Source: Polaribacter sp. ALD11
GTDB taxonomy: Bacteria > Bacteroidota > Bacteroidia > Flavobacteriales > Flavobacteriaceae
NCBI RefSeq assembly: GCF_002831685.1
Contig: NZ_CP025119.1
Coordinates: 903,001 to 967,000 of the forward strand
DNA length: 64,000 nt
Direction: 5' to 3'
The position numbers and the translations under genes are program-made. The notes below the pieces were generated by a model. The model saw nothing but the letters and a program-made list of their open reading frames with translations, was not told where the DNA came from and made no database searches. Shown here piece by piece: positions 17,072 through 25,662 of the stretch. Numbering within the stretch: the stretch's first letter is position 1; the number at the start of each line of letters is the position of its first letter.

Positions 17072-17881
17072 TTAGTTTGCTACTGCGTTAAATTTTGCAG
17101 CATATTTTTTTGCAGTTGGCAAATAACTTCTTAAGTCTTGAATTCTAGATGCATTAGAAGGGTGTGTGCTTAAAATTTCTGGCTGAGAACTTCCGCCAGA
17201 ATTTTGACTCATACGTACCCAAACTTCAGCAGCTTCTTTACCATCATAACCCGCCATAATCATAAAAACCAGACCTAATCTGTCTGCCTCCTGCTCATGT
17301 GTTCTACTAAATTTTAACATTCCTAAACCAGAACCTACACCAAAAGCAGTATTCCAAATTTGTTGTGTTTTAGGATCTTTACCAGAAGTACCTAAAGCTA
17401 CCAATAAACCACCAATTTGTTGACCATAAGAATTTGTCATTCTTTCTTGACCATGTTTTGCAAATGCATGTGCTACTTCATGCCCCATAACTGCGGCAAC
17501 ACCATCTTCATTTGCACAAATTGGCATAATTCCTGTATAAAAAACAACTTTTCCTCCTGGCATACACCAAGCATTTACTGTTTTATCATCTACTAAATTA
17601 AACTCCCATTTATAAGAATTTGCTTCAGAAGTCATATTATTTGCCCTCATAAACCTGTCTACTGCTGCAGAAATATTCTTACCAACACTTTTTACTTGGT
17701 TTGTCATTTCTCTATTTGTAGACAATTTATTTTCTGCTAAAAACCCTTTATATTGCGCAAAACTTGCCGGTAAAACTTGCGAATCGCTTACTAAATTCAC
17801 TCTACTTCTTCCTGTAATTGGCACTTTACTGCATTCAGAAAAAAGAAATACGGTCAATAATAAAATGGCTATTTTTTTCAT
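17072..17881 (-). CDS. M48 family metalloprotease lipoprotein
   Basis: 269 residues. The N-terminus (MKKIAILLLTVFLFSEC) with Cys17 and the following SKVPITGRSRVNL fit the exported M48 group (YcaL/LoiP-like), although Glu at -1 of the Cys is atypical for a lipobox. Zinc site HEVAH (134-138) and third ligand in HEQEADRLG (about 195-203). Probably a periplasmic quality-control protease. It stands alone, with a terminator downstream. Confidence 0.88.
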   Translation of the reverse strand: MKKIAILLLTVFLFSECSKVPITGRSRVNLVSDSQVLPASFAQYKGFLAENKLSTNREMTNQVKSVGKNISAAVDRFMRANNMTSEANSYKWEFNLVDDKTVNAWCMPGGKVVFYTGIMPICANEDGVAAVMGHEVAHAFAKHGQERMTNSYGQQIGGLLVALGTSGKDPKTQQIWNTAFGVGSGLGMLKFSRTHEQEADRLGLVFMIMAGYDGKEAAEVWVRMSQNSGGSSQPEILSTHPSNASRIQDLRSYLPTAKKYAAKFNAVAN

Positions 17882-18104
17882 ATTTATAAATTTTTAATAT
17901 TTTTTATTTTATTGGGAGCAATTTATAAATTTTATCAATAGTATTAGTACTCAATTCAACTTTAAAGTAGCTGATAAGGAAATAAGTAAAATTATTTATC
18001 TTATTTATGATGAATGATAGATCGCTTTCTGTAAGTATTAAAAAAATGATACGTCTAATTTAAAAAGGTACAAATTTTGGTACAAACTTTATAAAAATAT
18101 ACAC

Positions 18105-18584
18105 ATGCATAAAATATTCTCTTTTTTAATGATTTTTTTTTTGATAAGCTGTTCTAGTAAAGCACAAGATACATCCAAAGAAAATAAAAAATATAAAATT
18201 ACAAAAACGGATGCTCAGTGGAAAAAAGAGCTGACAGATAAACAATATAATGTACTTCGTAAATCTGGTACAGAAAGAGCTTTTTCGAGTCCGTTGAATG
18301 ACAATCACAATTCTGGTGTTTTTGTTTGTGCTGCCTGTAAAACACCTTTGTATAAATCTGAGCATAAATTTGAGTCAGGCTCTGGTTGGCCTTCTTTTGA
18401 TAGATCTATCAAAGAAAATGTAGAATTAGACGTAGATTATAAAATTGGCTATGCAAGAACAGAGTTAAAATGCAATACTTGTGGAGGCCATTTAGGGCAT
18501 TCTTTTGATGATGGCCCGAAAAGAACTACTGGAAAACGCCATTGTATAAATGGTGCTGCTTTAGAGTTTATTGCTAAAAAATAA
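18105..18584 (+). CDS. msrB: Peptide-methionine (R)-S-oxide reductase, exported
   Basis: 159 residues. A lipoprotein-type signal (FFLISCSSKAQ, Cys about 16) precedes a complete MsrB domain: FVCAACKTPLY and CNTCGGHLGH supply the four zinc cysteines, SGSGWPSF binds substrate, and RHCINGAAL holds the catalytic Cys. It reduces methionine-R-sulphoxide, here likely in the periplasm. The 223-bp gap upstream contains a short direct repeat GGTACAAAnTTT near 18067-18088 but no clear promoter. Confidence 0.95.
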   Translation: MHKIFSFLMIFFLISCSSKAQDTSKENKKYKITKTDAQWKKELTDKQYNVLRKSGTERAFSSPLNDNHNSGVFVCAACKTPLYKSEHKFESGSGWPSFDRSIKENVELDVDYKIGYARTELKCNTCGGHLGHSFDDGPKRTTGKRHCINGAALEFIAKK

Positions 18585-18642
18585 TCTAAAAAAATTAATG
18601 ATATAATAGATCATCTTTAAATTTAGGTGCTTAAATTTGCCG

Positions 18643-20139
18643 ATGAAAAATTTGAAATTTCCTAGCGCACAAACAGTCTTACTTTTAATTGCTGCTTTTG
18701 TTGCTATTTTAACGTGGTTAATTCCTTCTGGGCAATTTGATAGATTGGCTTATAATAAAGATGAAAATACTTTTGTAAAAACTAATAAAGAGAATTCTAT
18801 AACTTTAGAAGCAACTCAAAAAACATTAGATGATTTACAAATAAAAATTCCTTTAGAAAACTTTACTTCTGGGGCAATTTACAAGCCTATTAGTATTCCT
18901 AATACTTATAAAAAATTAGCAGCAAGACCACAAGGTTTTAAAGAATTTATTTTAGCACCATTAAAAGGAATTATTCAGGTTGCAGATATTATAATATTAG
19001 TCCTTTTTATAGGTGGTTTGGTTGCTATTGTAAATTACACAGGTGCTTTTGAAGCAGGTATTTCTAGGCTTTCTAAACTTCTAAAAGGGAAAGAATACAC
19101 ACTTATAATTATTGTAACTTCTTTAATAGCTGCTGGTGGTAGCACTTTTGGCTTGGCAGAAGAAACCATTGCCTTCTACCCTATTTTAATTCCGATATTT
19201 TTAGCCGCAAAATATGATGCAATTGTTGCTTTGGCTTGTATTTATATTGGTAGTTCTATAGGTACAATGGCATCAACAATAAATCCTTTTAGCACAATAA
19301 TAGCGTCTAATTCTGCAGGTATTAATTGGACAACAGGCATTTACGGAAGAATAACAATGCTTGTAATTGGTTTAATTATCTGTGTTTTATACATTATTAG
19401 ATATGCCCAAAGAGTAAAAAAAGATCCTACTAAATCTATTATTTTCAGTCAAAAAGAAATGATAGAGAAAATGTTCCTTTTCAACAATTCATCAGGAAAT
19501 ATCAATTTTACTTTTCAATTAAAAATGGTTTTATGCATTTTTATATTGTGCTTTATCATTATGGTGTATGGTGTAAGTAATTTAGATTGGTGGTTCTTAG
19601 AAATGACAGGTGTTTTCTTTGTTGGTGCTCTTTTAATAGGTTTTATCTGTAAAATAAATGAAACCGTTTTTGTAGAAACTTTTATAAAAGGAGCTAACGA
19701 TTTGCTAAGTGTTGCTTTTATAATTGGTATTGCTAGAGGTGTTACAATACTTATGGAAGATGGTTTAATAAGCGATACTTTATTGTATTATTCTAGCTCT
19801 GTAACCGAAGGAATGAATAAAGGCTTTTTTATAAATTCGATGCTATTTGTCTATAGCGGATTATCATTTTTTATACCGTCTTCTTCTGGAATGGCTGTTT
19901 TAACAATGCCCATTTTATCTCCACTTGCAGATGGCGTAAATATTGGTAGAGAATCTGTAGTAAATACCTATTTATTTGGAATGGGATTGTTCAACTTTAT
20001 AAACCCTACTGGGTTAATCTTAGCTTCTCTTGCAATTGTAAAAGTTGGTTATGATAAATGGTTAAAATTTGTAATGCCTTTAGTAATTATTTTAGCAGTA
20101 GTTTCTATGGTTTTCTTAACAATATCTGTCTATATTTAA
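18643..20139 (+). CDS. YfcC/DcuC-superfamily anaerobic C4-dicarboxylate-type transporter
   Basis: 498 residues, about twelve membrane segments. Family marks: LIAAFVAILTWLIPSGQFDR at the N-terminus, GGSTFGLAEETIAFYPILIP, and GSSIGTMASTINPFSTIIASN in the middle, then a second half with FFIPSSSGMAVLTMPILSPL and FNFINPTGLILASLAI. The family carries dicarboxylates or basic amino acids; substrate undetermined. ATG 18643 is used; an in-frame TTG at 18637 lies in a TAAATTTG box (18632-18639), which would make the message nearly leaderless. Confidence 0.85.
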   Translation: MKNLKFPSAQTVLLLIAAFVAILTWLIPSGQFDRLAYNKDENTFVKTNKENSITLEATQKTLDDLQIKIPLENFTSGAIYKPISIPNTYKKLAARPQGFKEFILAPLKGIIQVADIIILVLFIGGLVAIVNYTGAFEAGISRLSKLLKGKEYTLIIIVTSLIAAGGSTFGLAEETIAFYPILIPIFLAAKYDAIVALACIYIGSSIGTMASTINPFSTIIASNSAGINWTTGIYGRITMLVIGLIICVLYIIRYAQRVKKDPTKSIIFSQKEMIEKMFLFNNSSGNINFTFQLKMVLCIFILCFIIMVYGVSNLDWWFLEMTGVFFVGALLIGFICKINETVFVETFIKGANDLLSVAFIIGIARGVTILMEDGLISDTLLYYSSSVTEGMNKGFFINSMLFVYSGLSFFIPSSSGMAVLTMPILSPLADGVNIGRESVVNTYLFGMGLFNFINPTGLILASLAIVKVGYDKWLKFVMPLVIILAVVSMVFLTISVYI

Positions 20140-20357
20140 AATCGTATCCTTAAAAATAGTGTGTTGTACCTTGCTATTTTATACCGTTATTATTATTATT
20201 TATTTTTTCTAAAAAAAAAACAAGAAAATAACTTATATAATTGTATTTTAGCAGTTTAATATGGTTTATAGTTTAGAAATAAAATAGATTATATTGAAAC
20301 TTGTTATATGTAACGATGTCTAAATAATTAAAAATAAAACGGATTAAAAGTAAAGCG

Positions 20358-20882
20358 TTGAAAAAGACTATTTTTATATTTATATTTCTAAATTATTGTT
20401 TCGCGTTTTCACAGCAAACAACTAAAAAGAAACACTCTTTACTAAGAGCTACCCTAACTGCTGTAGGTTCTGCTACTGTTTACACAGAGAACAATAAATA
20501 CAGTATTCAACAAAGTATTGGACAATCTGGTATTATAGGGAAAAAGAGCGTGCAATCAATTACTGCACAGCAAGGTTTTCTTACCAACAACAGCTCTTTT
20601 AAAATAGATAATACAACAAAAGACTCTTTTAAAGAAACTTTAGACTTTGTAATATCTCCCAACCCTTTTATAGACCATATAAAAATAGACTTTTCCAAAA
20701 AAACAGTCTACGATGTTTATATTAAAATTTACGATATAAATGGTAAGGTTTATTCCTCCAAAAAATTCTTGCCATCAGATAAAATTATAATACCTATGAG
20801 AAGGCTTAGTATTGGTGCTTACCTCATACAAATAAAGAGTGGTAAAAATATAGCAACAAAAAAACTATTAAAAATAGAATAA
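20358..20882 (+). CDS. Secreted protein with type IX sorting domain (cluster gene A)
   Basis: 174 residues. TTG 20358 is the start because a signal peptide (MKKTIFIFIFLNYCFAFSQQ) begins exactly there and no ATG is near. The middle segment ATLTAVGSATVY..YSIQQSIGQSGIIG..QGFL is a motif seen in Bacteroidetes surface proteins; the C-terminus (VISPNPFIDHIKIDF ... IYDINGKVY ... GAYLIQIKSG) is a type A Por sorting domain. First of five co-directional genes; six bases to the next. About 220 bp upstream are AT-rich with no clear box. Confidence 0.8.
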   Translation: MKKTIFIFIFLNYCFAFSQQTTKKKHSLLRATLTAVGSATVYTENNKYSIQQSIGQSGIIGKKSVQSITAQQGFLTNNSSFKIDNTTKDSFKETLDFVISPNPFIDHIKIDFSKKTVYDVYIKIYDINGKVYSSKKFLPSDKIIIPMRRLSIGAYLIQIKSGKNIATKKLLKIE

Positions 20883-20887
20883 TTAGA

Positions 20888-21556
20888 ATGTTTATTAGTA
20901 AAACAAAATACTGCTTTTTATTATTTTCTCTACTTTTTGCAACTGTAGGAAATGCGCAAAAAGTTTATTTAGAAACAGGTTTCGAAAGTGCCTATTTTAA
21001 AGATTATGTTAATAATTTAGGAGAAGACTCTCTAGATGTAAAGTATTCGAAAACACCACAGCTTTTTTTAGAAGGCGGTTTTCTATTCGATTTATATAAA
21101 GAAAGACTAAAATGGGATCTAGGCGTAAGCTACAATAGCTACAAAATTAATACTGGTTTTTTTGCTGGAAAAGTAAGCATCCCCTTAACTTACGATTTAG
21201 CCTATGTTGCCCTAAAAGCAGGGCTTAATTACGCATTTGTAAATCAACCCACCTTTAAATTGCAAGTACACATGCACCTGTCTTATGATTTGCTAACTTC
21301 TGGGTCTAGCAAATACAAAAACGTAGTAAACAACCTTCTTACAGACAATACACTAGACAGGTCTTTAATACGTTATCATAGAGGTTTAAGCGGCACATAC
21401 ATCATCTCAGACAACCTCTCTATTTATTTAAATTACAATGTAGCAGATAGTTTTAAAGAAAAAAATAAAGATAGTAATGCAGAAGAAAAATACTCTTTGC
21501 ACACAAATGCAGTTTCATTTGGGCTATTATTTAACCTTCAACCCTTAAGACACTAA
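20888..21556 (+). CDS. Outer-membrane beta-barrel-like protein (cluster gene B)
   Basis: 222 residues: signal peptide (CFLLFSLLFATVGNAQ), then alternating strands (YLETGFESAYF, LKWDLGVSYNSYKI, YVALKAGLNYAF, LSIYLNYNVADSF, VSFGLLFNLQP), as in small outer-membrane barrels. Not recognised at family level. Tightly linked between gene A (5 bp) and gene C (3 bp), so it may anchor or help export its neighbours at the outer membrane (inference). Confidence 0.7.
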   Translation: MFISKTKYCFLLFSLLFATVGNAQKVYLETGFESAYFKDYVNNLGEDSLDVKYSKTPQLFLEGGFLFDLYKERLKWDLGVSYNSYKINTGFFAGKVSIPLTYDLAYVALKAGLNYAFVNQPTFKLQVHMHLSYDLLTSGSSKYKNVVNNLLTDNTLDRSLIRYHRGLSGTYIISDNLSIYLNYNVADSFKEKNKDSNAEEKYSLHTNAVSFGLLFNLQPLRH

Positions 21557-21559
21557 GCA

Positions 21560-22693
21560 ATGCTATTCATAAAAAAAATAGGGCTCCTTTTCATTTTACT
21601 TAGTACCACAATCTTCTGTGCACAAACACCAGGTTTTAATTATCAGGCGTTAATTTTAAATACGGAAGAAATTCAGATACCTGGTACCAATGTATTAGAA
21701 AACAATGTTCCGTTAGGGTTAGAAGATGTATTACTTCGCTTTACAATAACAAATAGCGTAGGCATAGAATACACCGAAGAACATGCAGTTACTACAGATG
21801 AAAACGGAATGATTTCTGTTATTGTAGGAGAAGGAACACCAACCAATTATATGTTTAGTGATATTATTTGGGACGGAAAACTAAAATATTTAAACGTAGA
21901 ACTAAACATTCTTAGCAATACAGAAGGCTTTGTCTTTTTAGACACTCAGAAAATATTATACATACCACACCCAACAAACGGAACCGCTAACATAAAAATT
22001 GTAAATGCTTTAGGAGATTTAACGCCACCTTATAACTTAGGAGATATTATTTGGCTTACAGACTTTGGCCCTAACAACAACACTACTTTAATGATTTGGA
22101 ATGGTACAAATTGGGTGCCAGTAAATGAAGATTATGATGCCACCAATGAGCTAGGGTTACTTGTGGTAGCAAATAACTCTGTTAGAGACACACAATTTAC
22201 AACCCCAGTAACAGGAGACCAAGTTTGGCACGAAGCCTGCGGATGCATACAAGTTTACAACGGCGTAACGTGGGTTTCTTTACCTGCAGATGCTGTAAAC
22301 GGATTGTACAAAGAAGGCAATATCCTAAAACTAGGCGGTGCCTTAACCGAGCCTACAACAATTACAGCAGATATTACAAATACATTGGCAATAAAAGGTT
22401 TGCAAATAAGTACCAATACAGAAGACCAAGTAGTGGTAGCAGATAAAAATACAGGTGTTTTAAAACAAAGACCCATCTCTTCTATTACACAAAAAGAACA
22501 AGTAGTTATCATTGCAATAGATGGGCAGTTAGAATTTAATACTCCTTTACCTATTACGAACGTTGGTAAAATTGATGTCTATAGAAATGGTGTTCGTATC
22601 GATTTTACAGCCGTTAACAATACCACTATAAAATTAGAACCAGAAGCCATTTGCTATGCTAATGATAAAATTAGAATTGTGCAATTATATTAA
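21560..22693 (+). CDS. Large exported protein with fibre-like modules (cluster gene C)
   Basis: 377 residues, signal peptide (KIGLLFILLSTTIFCAQ). N-terminal module PGFNYQALILN..VPLGLEDVLLRFTITN..TEEHAVTTDENGMISVIVGEG is the collagen/tail-fibre-like entry module common in Bacteroidetes surface proteins. Next come two G(x)3-W-x-(N/V)-G-x-x-W repeats (LMIWNGTNWVPV, IQVYNGVTWVSL). The last 70 residues (FNTPLPITNVGKIDVYRNGVRID ... DKIRIVQLY) match the end of cluster gene D. No Por sorting tail is obvious. Function unknown; surface adhesion or filament is inferred. Confidence 0.7.
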   Translation: MLFIKKIGLLFILLSTTIFCAQTPGFNYQALILNTEEIQIPGTNVLENNVPLGLEDVLLRFTITNSVGIEYTEEHAVTTDENGMISVIVGEGTPTNYMFSDIIWDGKLKYLNVELNILSNTEGFVFLDTQKILYIPHPTNGTANIKIVNALGDLTPPYNLGDIIWLTDFGPNNNTTLMIWNGTNWVPVNEDYDATNELGLLVVANNSVRDTQFTTPVTGDQVWHEACGCIQVYNGVTWVSLPADAVNGLYKEGNILKLGGALTEPTTITADITNTLAIKGLQISTNTEDQVVVADKNTGVLKQRPISSITQKEQVVIIAIDGQLEFNTPLPITNVGKIDVYRNGVRIDFTAVNNTTIKLEPEAICYANDKIRIVQLY

Positions 22694-22757
22694 CATATAG
22701 AAAACCAAACTTATAATAATAACCAAAACCAAATTAACAATAGTAAAATTAAAAAAA

Positions 22758-23495
22758 ATGAAAAAAATGAAAACAAATTATTTAAAATTAGGCGCATTGG
22801 GCCTTATGATGTTGGTAGGAACTGCCGTAAATGCGCAACAAACATCTGGAACTGATGCTCTTACAGGAAACGCAGTTGGAGCTTTTGAAAAAAAAGGTCA
22901 ATCTAGTGAGTTAAATGGTACAGTTAGAGTAATCGACAATAAAGGAACTAAAAAGTACCTACAGGTAAAAAATGGTTTAACACTATTAACAGATGTACAA
23001 CCAGATGGTGGTATTGTATCAACATGGCAACTAGGTGGTACTCTTACTGACGATACTAATATTGCAACTGGTGATAAAGAATTTAAAATTACATTGGATA
23101 CTGGTGGAACTTTTTTACTAAATGGTGCTGGTCTTCTACGAGAAACTGGAACTGCAGCAACTGCAACTACTTTGAATACAAGTGGATTTACGCTTTTAGT
23201 TAGAGATGAAGGTACAGGAGAAGTTAAAAAGATGCTAGCTACAGATTTTATAACAGCTGGACGTACGGAGTTTCCGATTCCAAGTGACGGAGCTGTTGCT
23301 GTAACAGCAACAGGCTTAGCGATGGGAACATCTATTAATAAAATTTCTGTTTATAGAAATGGAGCAAAATTGAGAGCTGGTGTAGATTATACTCTTACTG
23401 CTGATGATACAATTACTTTAGATATTTCGGCTGGTGTTCCTAATGACTGGACTACATATACTGGAGATATTATTGAAGTACAGTGGATTTACTAA
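22758..23495 (+). CDS. Gly/Thr-rich exported repeat-poor protein (cluster gene D)
   Basis: 245 residues, signal peptide (LGALGLMMLVGTAVNAQ). Compositionally rich in Thr, Gly and Asp with few aromatic residues. It contains [17 protein letters not shown], shared with gene E ([14 protein letters not shown]), and the C-terminal module INKISVYRNGAKLRAGVDY..DIIEVQWIY shared with gene C. ATG 22758 or 22767 may start. A terminator at 23536-23564 follows, so it could be made in higher amount than gene E. Looks like a structural subunit; not recognised. Confidence 0.65.
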   Translation: MKKMKTNYLKLGALGLMMLVGTAVNAQQTSGTDALTGNAVGAFEKKGQSSELNGTVRVIDNKGTKKYLQVKNGLTLLTDVQPDGGIVSTWQLGGTLTDDTNIATGDKEFKITLDTGGTFLLNGAGLLRETGTAATATTLNTSGFTLLVRDEGTGEVKKMLATDFITAGRTEFPIPSDGAVAVTATGLAMGTSINKISVYRNGAKLRAGVDYTLTADDTITLDISAGVPNDWTTYTGDIIEVQWIY

Positions 23496-23535
23496 TTACA
23501 ACATCCTATTAAATTATTTCTTGTTTAAATATTTG

Positions 23536-23564
23536 AAGCGTTGGTTCTTAAAGAGCCAACGCTT
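23536..23564 (+). terminator. Terminator after cluster gene D
   Basis: Nine-bp perfect stem AAGCGTTGG / CCAACGCTT with an 11-nt loop that can extend by partial pairing; followed by TTAAAAC rather than a long T run, so strength is uncertain. Confidence 0.6.
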
Positions 23565-23626
23565 TAAAACAAGATACTTATTACACAAACACCTTCTTTT
23601 TATTAAAAAGAATAACTTAAGAACAA

Positions 23627-24319
23627 ATGTTTTCTAAAATAATCTTAAAATCTTTATTATTTATAGTATGCGTAAACTTCGCACAAATAACTTATGCTCA
23701 AGAAATTAGGGTAATAGATAATAAAGGGACTTTAAAAAATGTAAACAATAATGTTGTTACTCATAGTAACACAGAGCCTACAACTCCTTTAGAGGGAGAT
23801 ATTTGGTTTGATACTACATTAGCAATTACAACTATTAAAATTAGAGACGGCAATCTCTGGAGAGTTCTACGTACTGGTAGATCTTTATTTTCGGTAGTTA
23901 CAACTCGAGCTACCCCGAATGTTAACGTCAAACCAACTGACATCACCAATTATTCCTTAAGGAGCGATGTATTACCGACAACAACTATTGCTGTACAGGC
24001 TGGTGATATAATAGACGTTAGAGTAAACATATCTGAAGAGTTTAATGTTGGTGTGTTAACATACGACAATATTGGAGATCTTTTAAGCATTTATGCAACA
24101 TTAAATGGTAACTCAATATTATCTCAACCAACAACTATAATATCAGGAGGAGATAATAGTTTTGAAATAGCTGAGGGATTTTTAAGCCGAGTATTTCCTA
24201 TTTCAGCAAATGGAACATTAAATATTGACATTCAGATAAAGTTTAAAACAACAGTTGAAAGAAATTTTTCAACAGATAATTCAGGTGTTGGTAGCTTACA
24301 AGCTATAATTTACAGATAA
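23627..24319 (+). CDS. Exported hypothetical protein (cluster gene E)
   Basis: 230 residues, signal peptide ([21 protein letters not shown]). Begins with [17 protein letters not shown], like gene D, then [28 protein letters not shown], a tail-fibre-like short repeat, and a beta-rich C-terminal half ([27 protein letters not shown] strands). Likely a beta-sandwich surface protein; not recognised. Last gene of the cluster; the 260 bp downstream contain nothing I can name. Confidence 0.65.
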   Translation: MFSKIILKSLLFIVCVNFAQITYAQEIRVIDNKGTLKNVNNNVVTHSNTEPTTPLEGDIWFDTTLAITTIKIRDGNLWRVLRTGRSLFSVVTTRATPNVNVKPTDITNYSLRSDVLPTTTIAVQAGDIIDVRVNISEEFNVGVLTYDNIGDLLSIYATLNGNSILSQPTTIISGGDNSFEIAEGFLSRVFPISANGTLNIDIQIKFKTTVERNFSTDNSGVGSLQAIIYR

Positions 24320-24580
24320 CCATGTCTATAAATTATTACTTTTCTTCTTAAAAAAATATAGAATTATTTTAAACATTTAGTAGTATTCAAACATGCAGCT
24401 ACACAATATAATGAATAGAAAAGCAATAACAACTCTTGTAAATTAGACTTTCTACACCAATAGATGGCATAGCATTGCAAGTAATAAAATAATTAATTTT
24501 AATTAAAATACAATTAAGTAATTCTATTTTCAATTAAGGGTAATTTTTATTGTACATTTCTGCCTATATAGCAATTTCAA

Positions 24581-25117
24581 ATGACGAAAGAAGTAATTAT
24601 AGATTTATTAGAAGAAAAACATAAAACTTTATTTGATTGGTTAGAGCAACAGCCCAGAGAAAATTGGGAAAAAGGCCCAGAAGAAAAATGGACTACTGGC
24701 CAGCAAATACTACATTTAGTAACTAGTTTACAGCTATTAAATAACGCGCTAAGTTATCCTAGGTTTTTTCTTAAATACAAGTTTGGTCTTTGTAATAGAG
24801 AAATTAGAGATTATGAAACGGTTGTTAAAAATTATCAGGAAAAGTTAGAAGAAAATGAAGATAAGGCTAAATTATTTAATAAAAATTTAAAGAAACCTGT
24901 TTTAAAAAATAGAGAAAGGTTAATAAATAGACTTCATATTCAGAATAGAAAGCTACAATATAAAGTTAGAAAAATAAGTGACCTAAATTTAGATACTTTA
25001 ATAATTCCGCACCCTTTAATGGGAAAAATGACCATTAGAGAAATTATAATGTGGACTGCACATCACACAGAACATCATACCAACATTCTAATAAAAAAGT
25101 ATAGCAAAGACCTCTAA
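24581..25117 (+). CDS. DinB-family protein
   Basis: 178 residues. Four-helix DinB/YfiT type fold inferred from W-T-T-G-Q-Q-I-L-H-L-V near residue 45 and the closing IREIIMWTAHHTEHHTNIL, where His residues form the usual metal triad (about 48, 158-163). Family members are metal-dependent small-thiol-S-transferases or of unknown role. Its stop codon lies inside a small terminator hairpin. Confidence 0.8.
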   Translation: MTKEVIIDLLEEKHKTLFDWLEQQPRENWEKGPEEKWTTGQQILHLVTSLQLLNNALSYPRFFLKYKFGLCNREIRDYETVVKNYQEKLEENEDKAKLFNKNLKKPVLKNRERLINRLHIQNRKLQYKVRKISDLNLDTLIIPHPLMGKMTIREIIMWTAHHTEHHTNILIKKYSKDL

Positions 25118-25130
25118 GAGGCTTTTTTTT
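25106..25130 (+). terminator. Terminator overlapping the DinB gene stop
   Basis: CCTC-TAA-GAGG core flanked by AAAG and CTTTT, followed by eight T; the TAA in the loop is the stop codon itself. Confidence 0.6.
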
Positions 25131-25143
25131 GTATACAAGAAGT

Positions 25144-25584
25144 ATGAAAAAAATAATAACCAAACCACATCTTTTTTTCTTCGGATTAACGCTTTCTTTT
25201 ATAATTTTAGGTTTTATAAATAGAAATGAAAGTTTAGACTTTAACATAGGCGATACGTACTATATTTTTACGGTTGATTTTTGGTTCTATATTTCTGCTA
25301 TCTTTTTTACTTTAATCGGTTTTAACTACTTCTCTTTAATTTGGGCAGAAAAACCACCTAAGAAATGGTTAACAATTCTCCATCTTTCTCTTCAAATGCT
25401 ATCACTTTTATTATTGATGACAAAGCATCATTGGAACTGGGTTGGCAAGCAATACCCTAAAGAATTATCTCTTTTAAATGATAATTCAGAAATGGTAATT
25501 TTCATATCATTTGTGCTTTTTATGGCTTCAATTCTTATACATCTTATAAACTTCTTTGTTCCTTTATTCTTAAAGAAAAACTAA
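25144..25584 (+). CDS. Hypothetical membrane protein, four segments
   Basis: About 146 residues with four hydrophobic segments (FFFGLTLSFIILGFI, FWFYISAIFFTLIGFNYFSLIW, ILHLSLQMLSLLLLM, IFISFVLFMASILIHLINFFVPLFL). Between segments 3 and 4 lies TKHHWNWVG with paired His, possibly a metal or haem ligand. Not recognised. ATG 25144 is used over the TTG at 25129, which lies at the end of the terminator T run. Confidence 0.65.
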   Translation: MKKIITKPHLFFFGLTLSFIILGFINRNESLDFNIGDTYYIFTVDFWFYISAIFFTLIGFNYFSLIWAEKPPKKWLTILHLSLQMLSLLLLMTKHHWNWVGKQYPKELSLLNDNSEMVIFISFVLFMASILIHLINFFVPLFLKKN

Positions 25585-25630
25585 TCTAAAAAAGGCGATA
25601 ATAACTTTATAAAAATACTTGTTAATTTAT

Positions 25631-25638
25631 TATATTTG
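25631..25638 (+). promoter_or_regulatory. -7 promoter box (TATATTTG) of ffh
   Basis: TATATTTG fits TAnnTTTG, 25 bp before ATG 25663. It rules out the in-frame ATG-like extension beginning at 25636. Confidence 0.6.
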
Positions 25639-25662
25639 TGTTTCCAAAAAAAGACACAAATT

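Noticed and set aside
17990..18030. Possible third Crp/Fnr operator (TTTATGATGAATGATAG) before msrB
   Set aside because: The right half-site does not match TCATAA and no TAnnTTTG box stands at the required distance.
21560..24319. Prophage tail-fibre region
   Set aside because: Fibre-like motifs are present, but all proteins carry signal peptides and no capsid, terminase, integrase or lysis genes are nearby.
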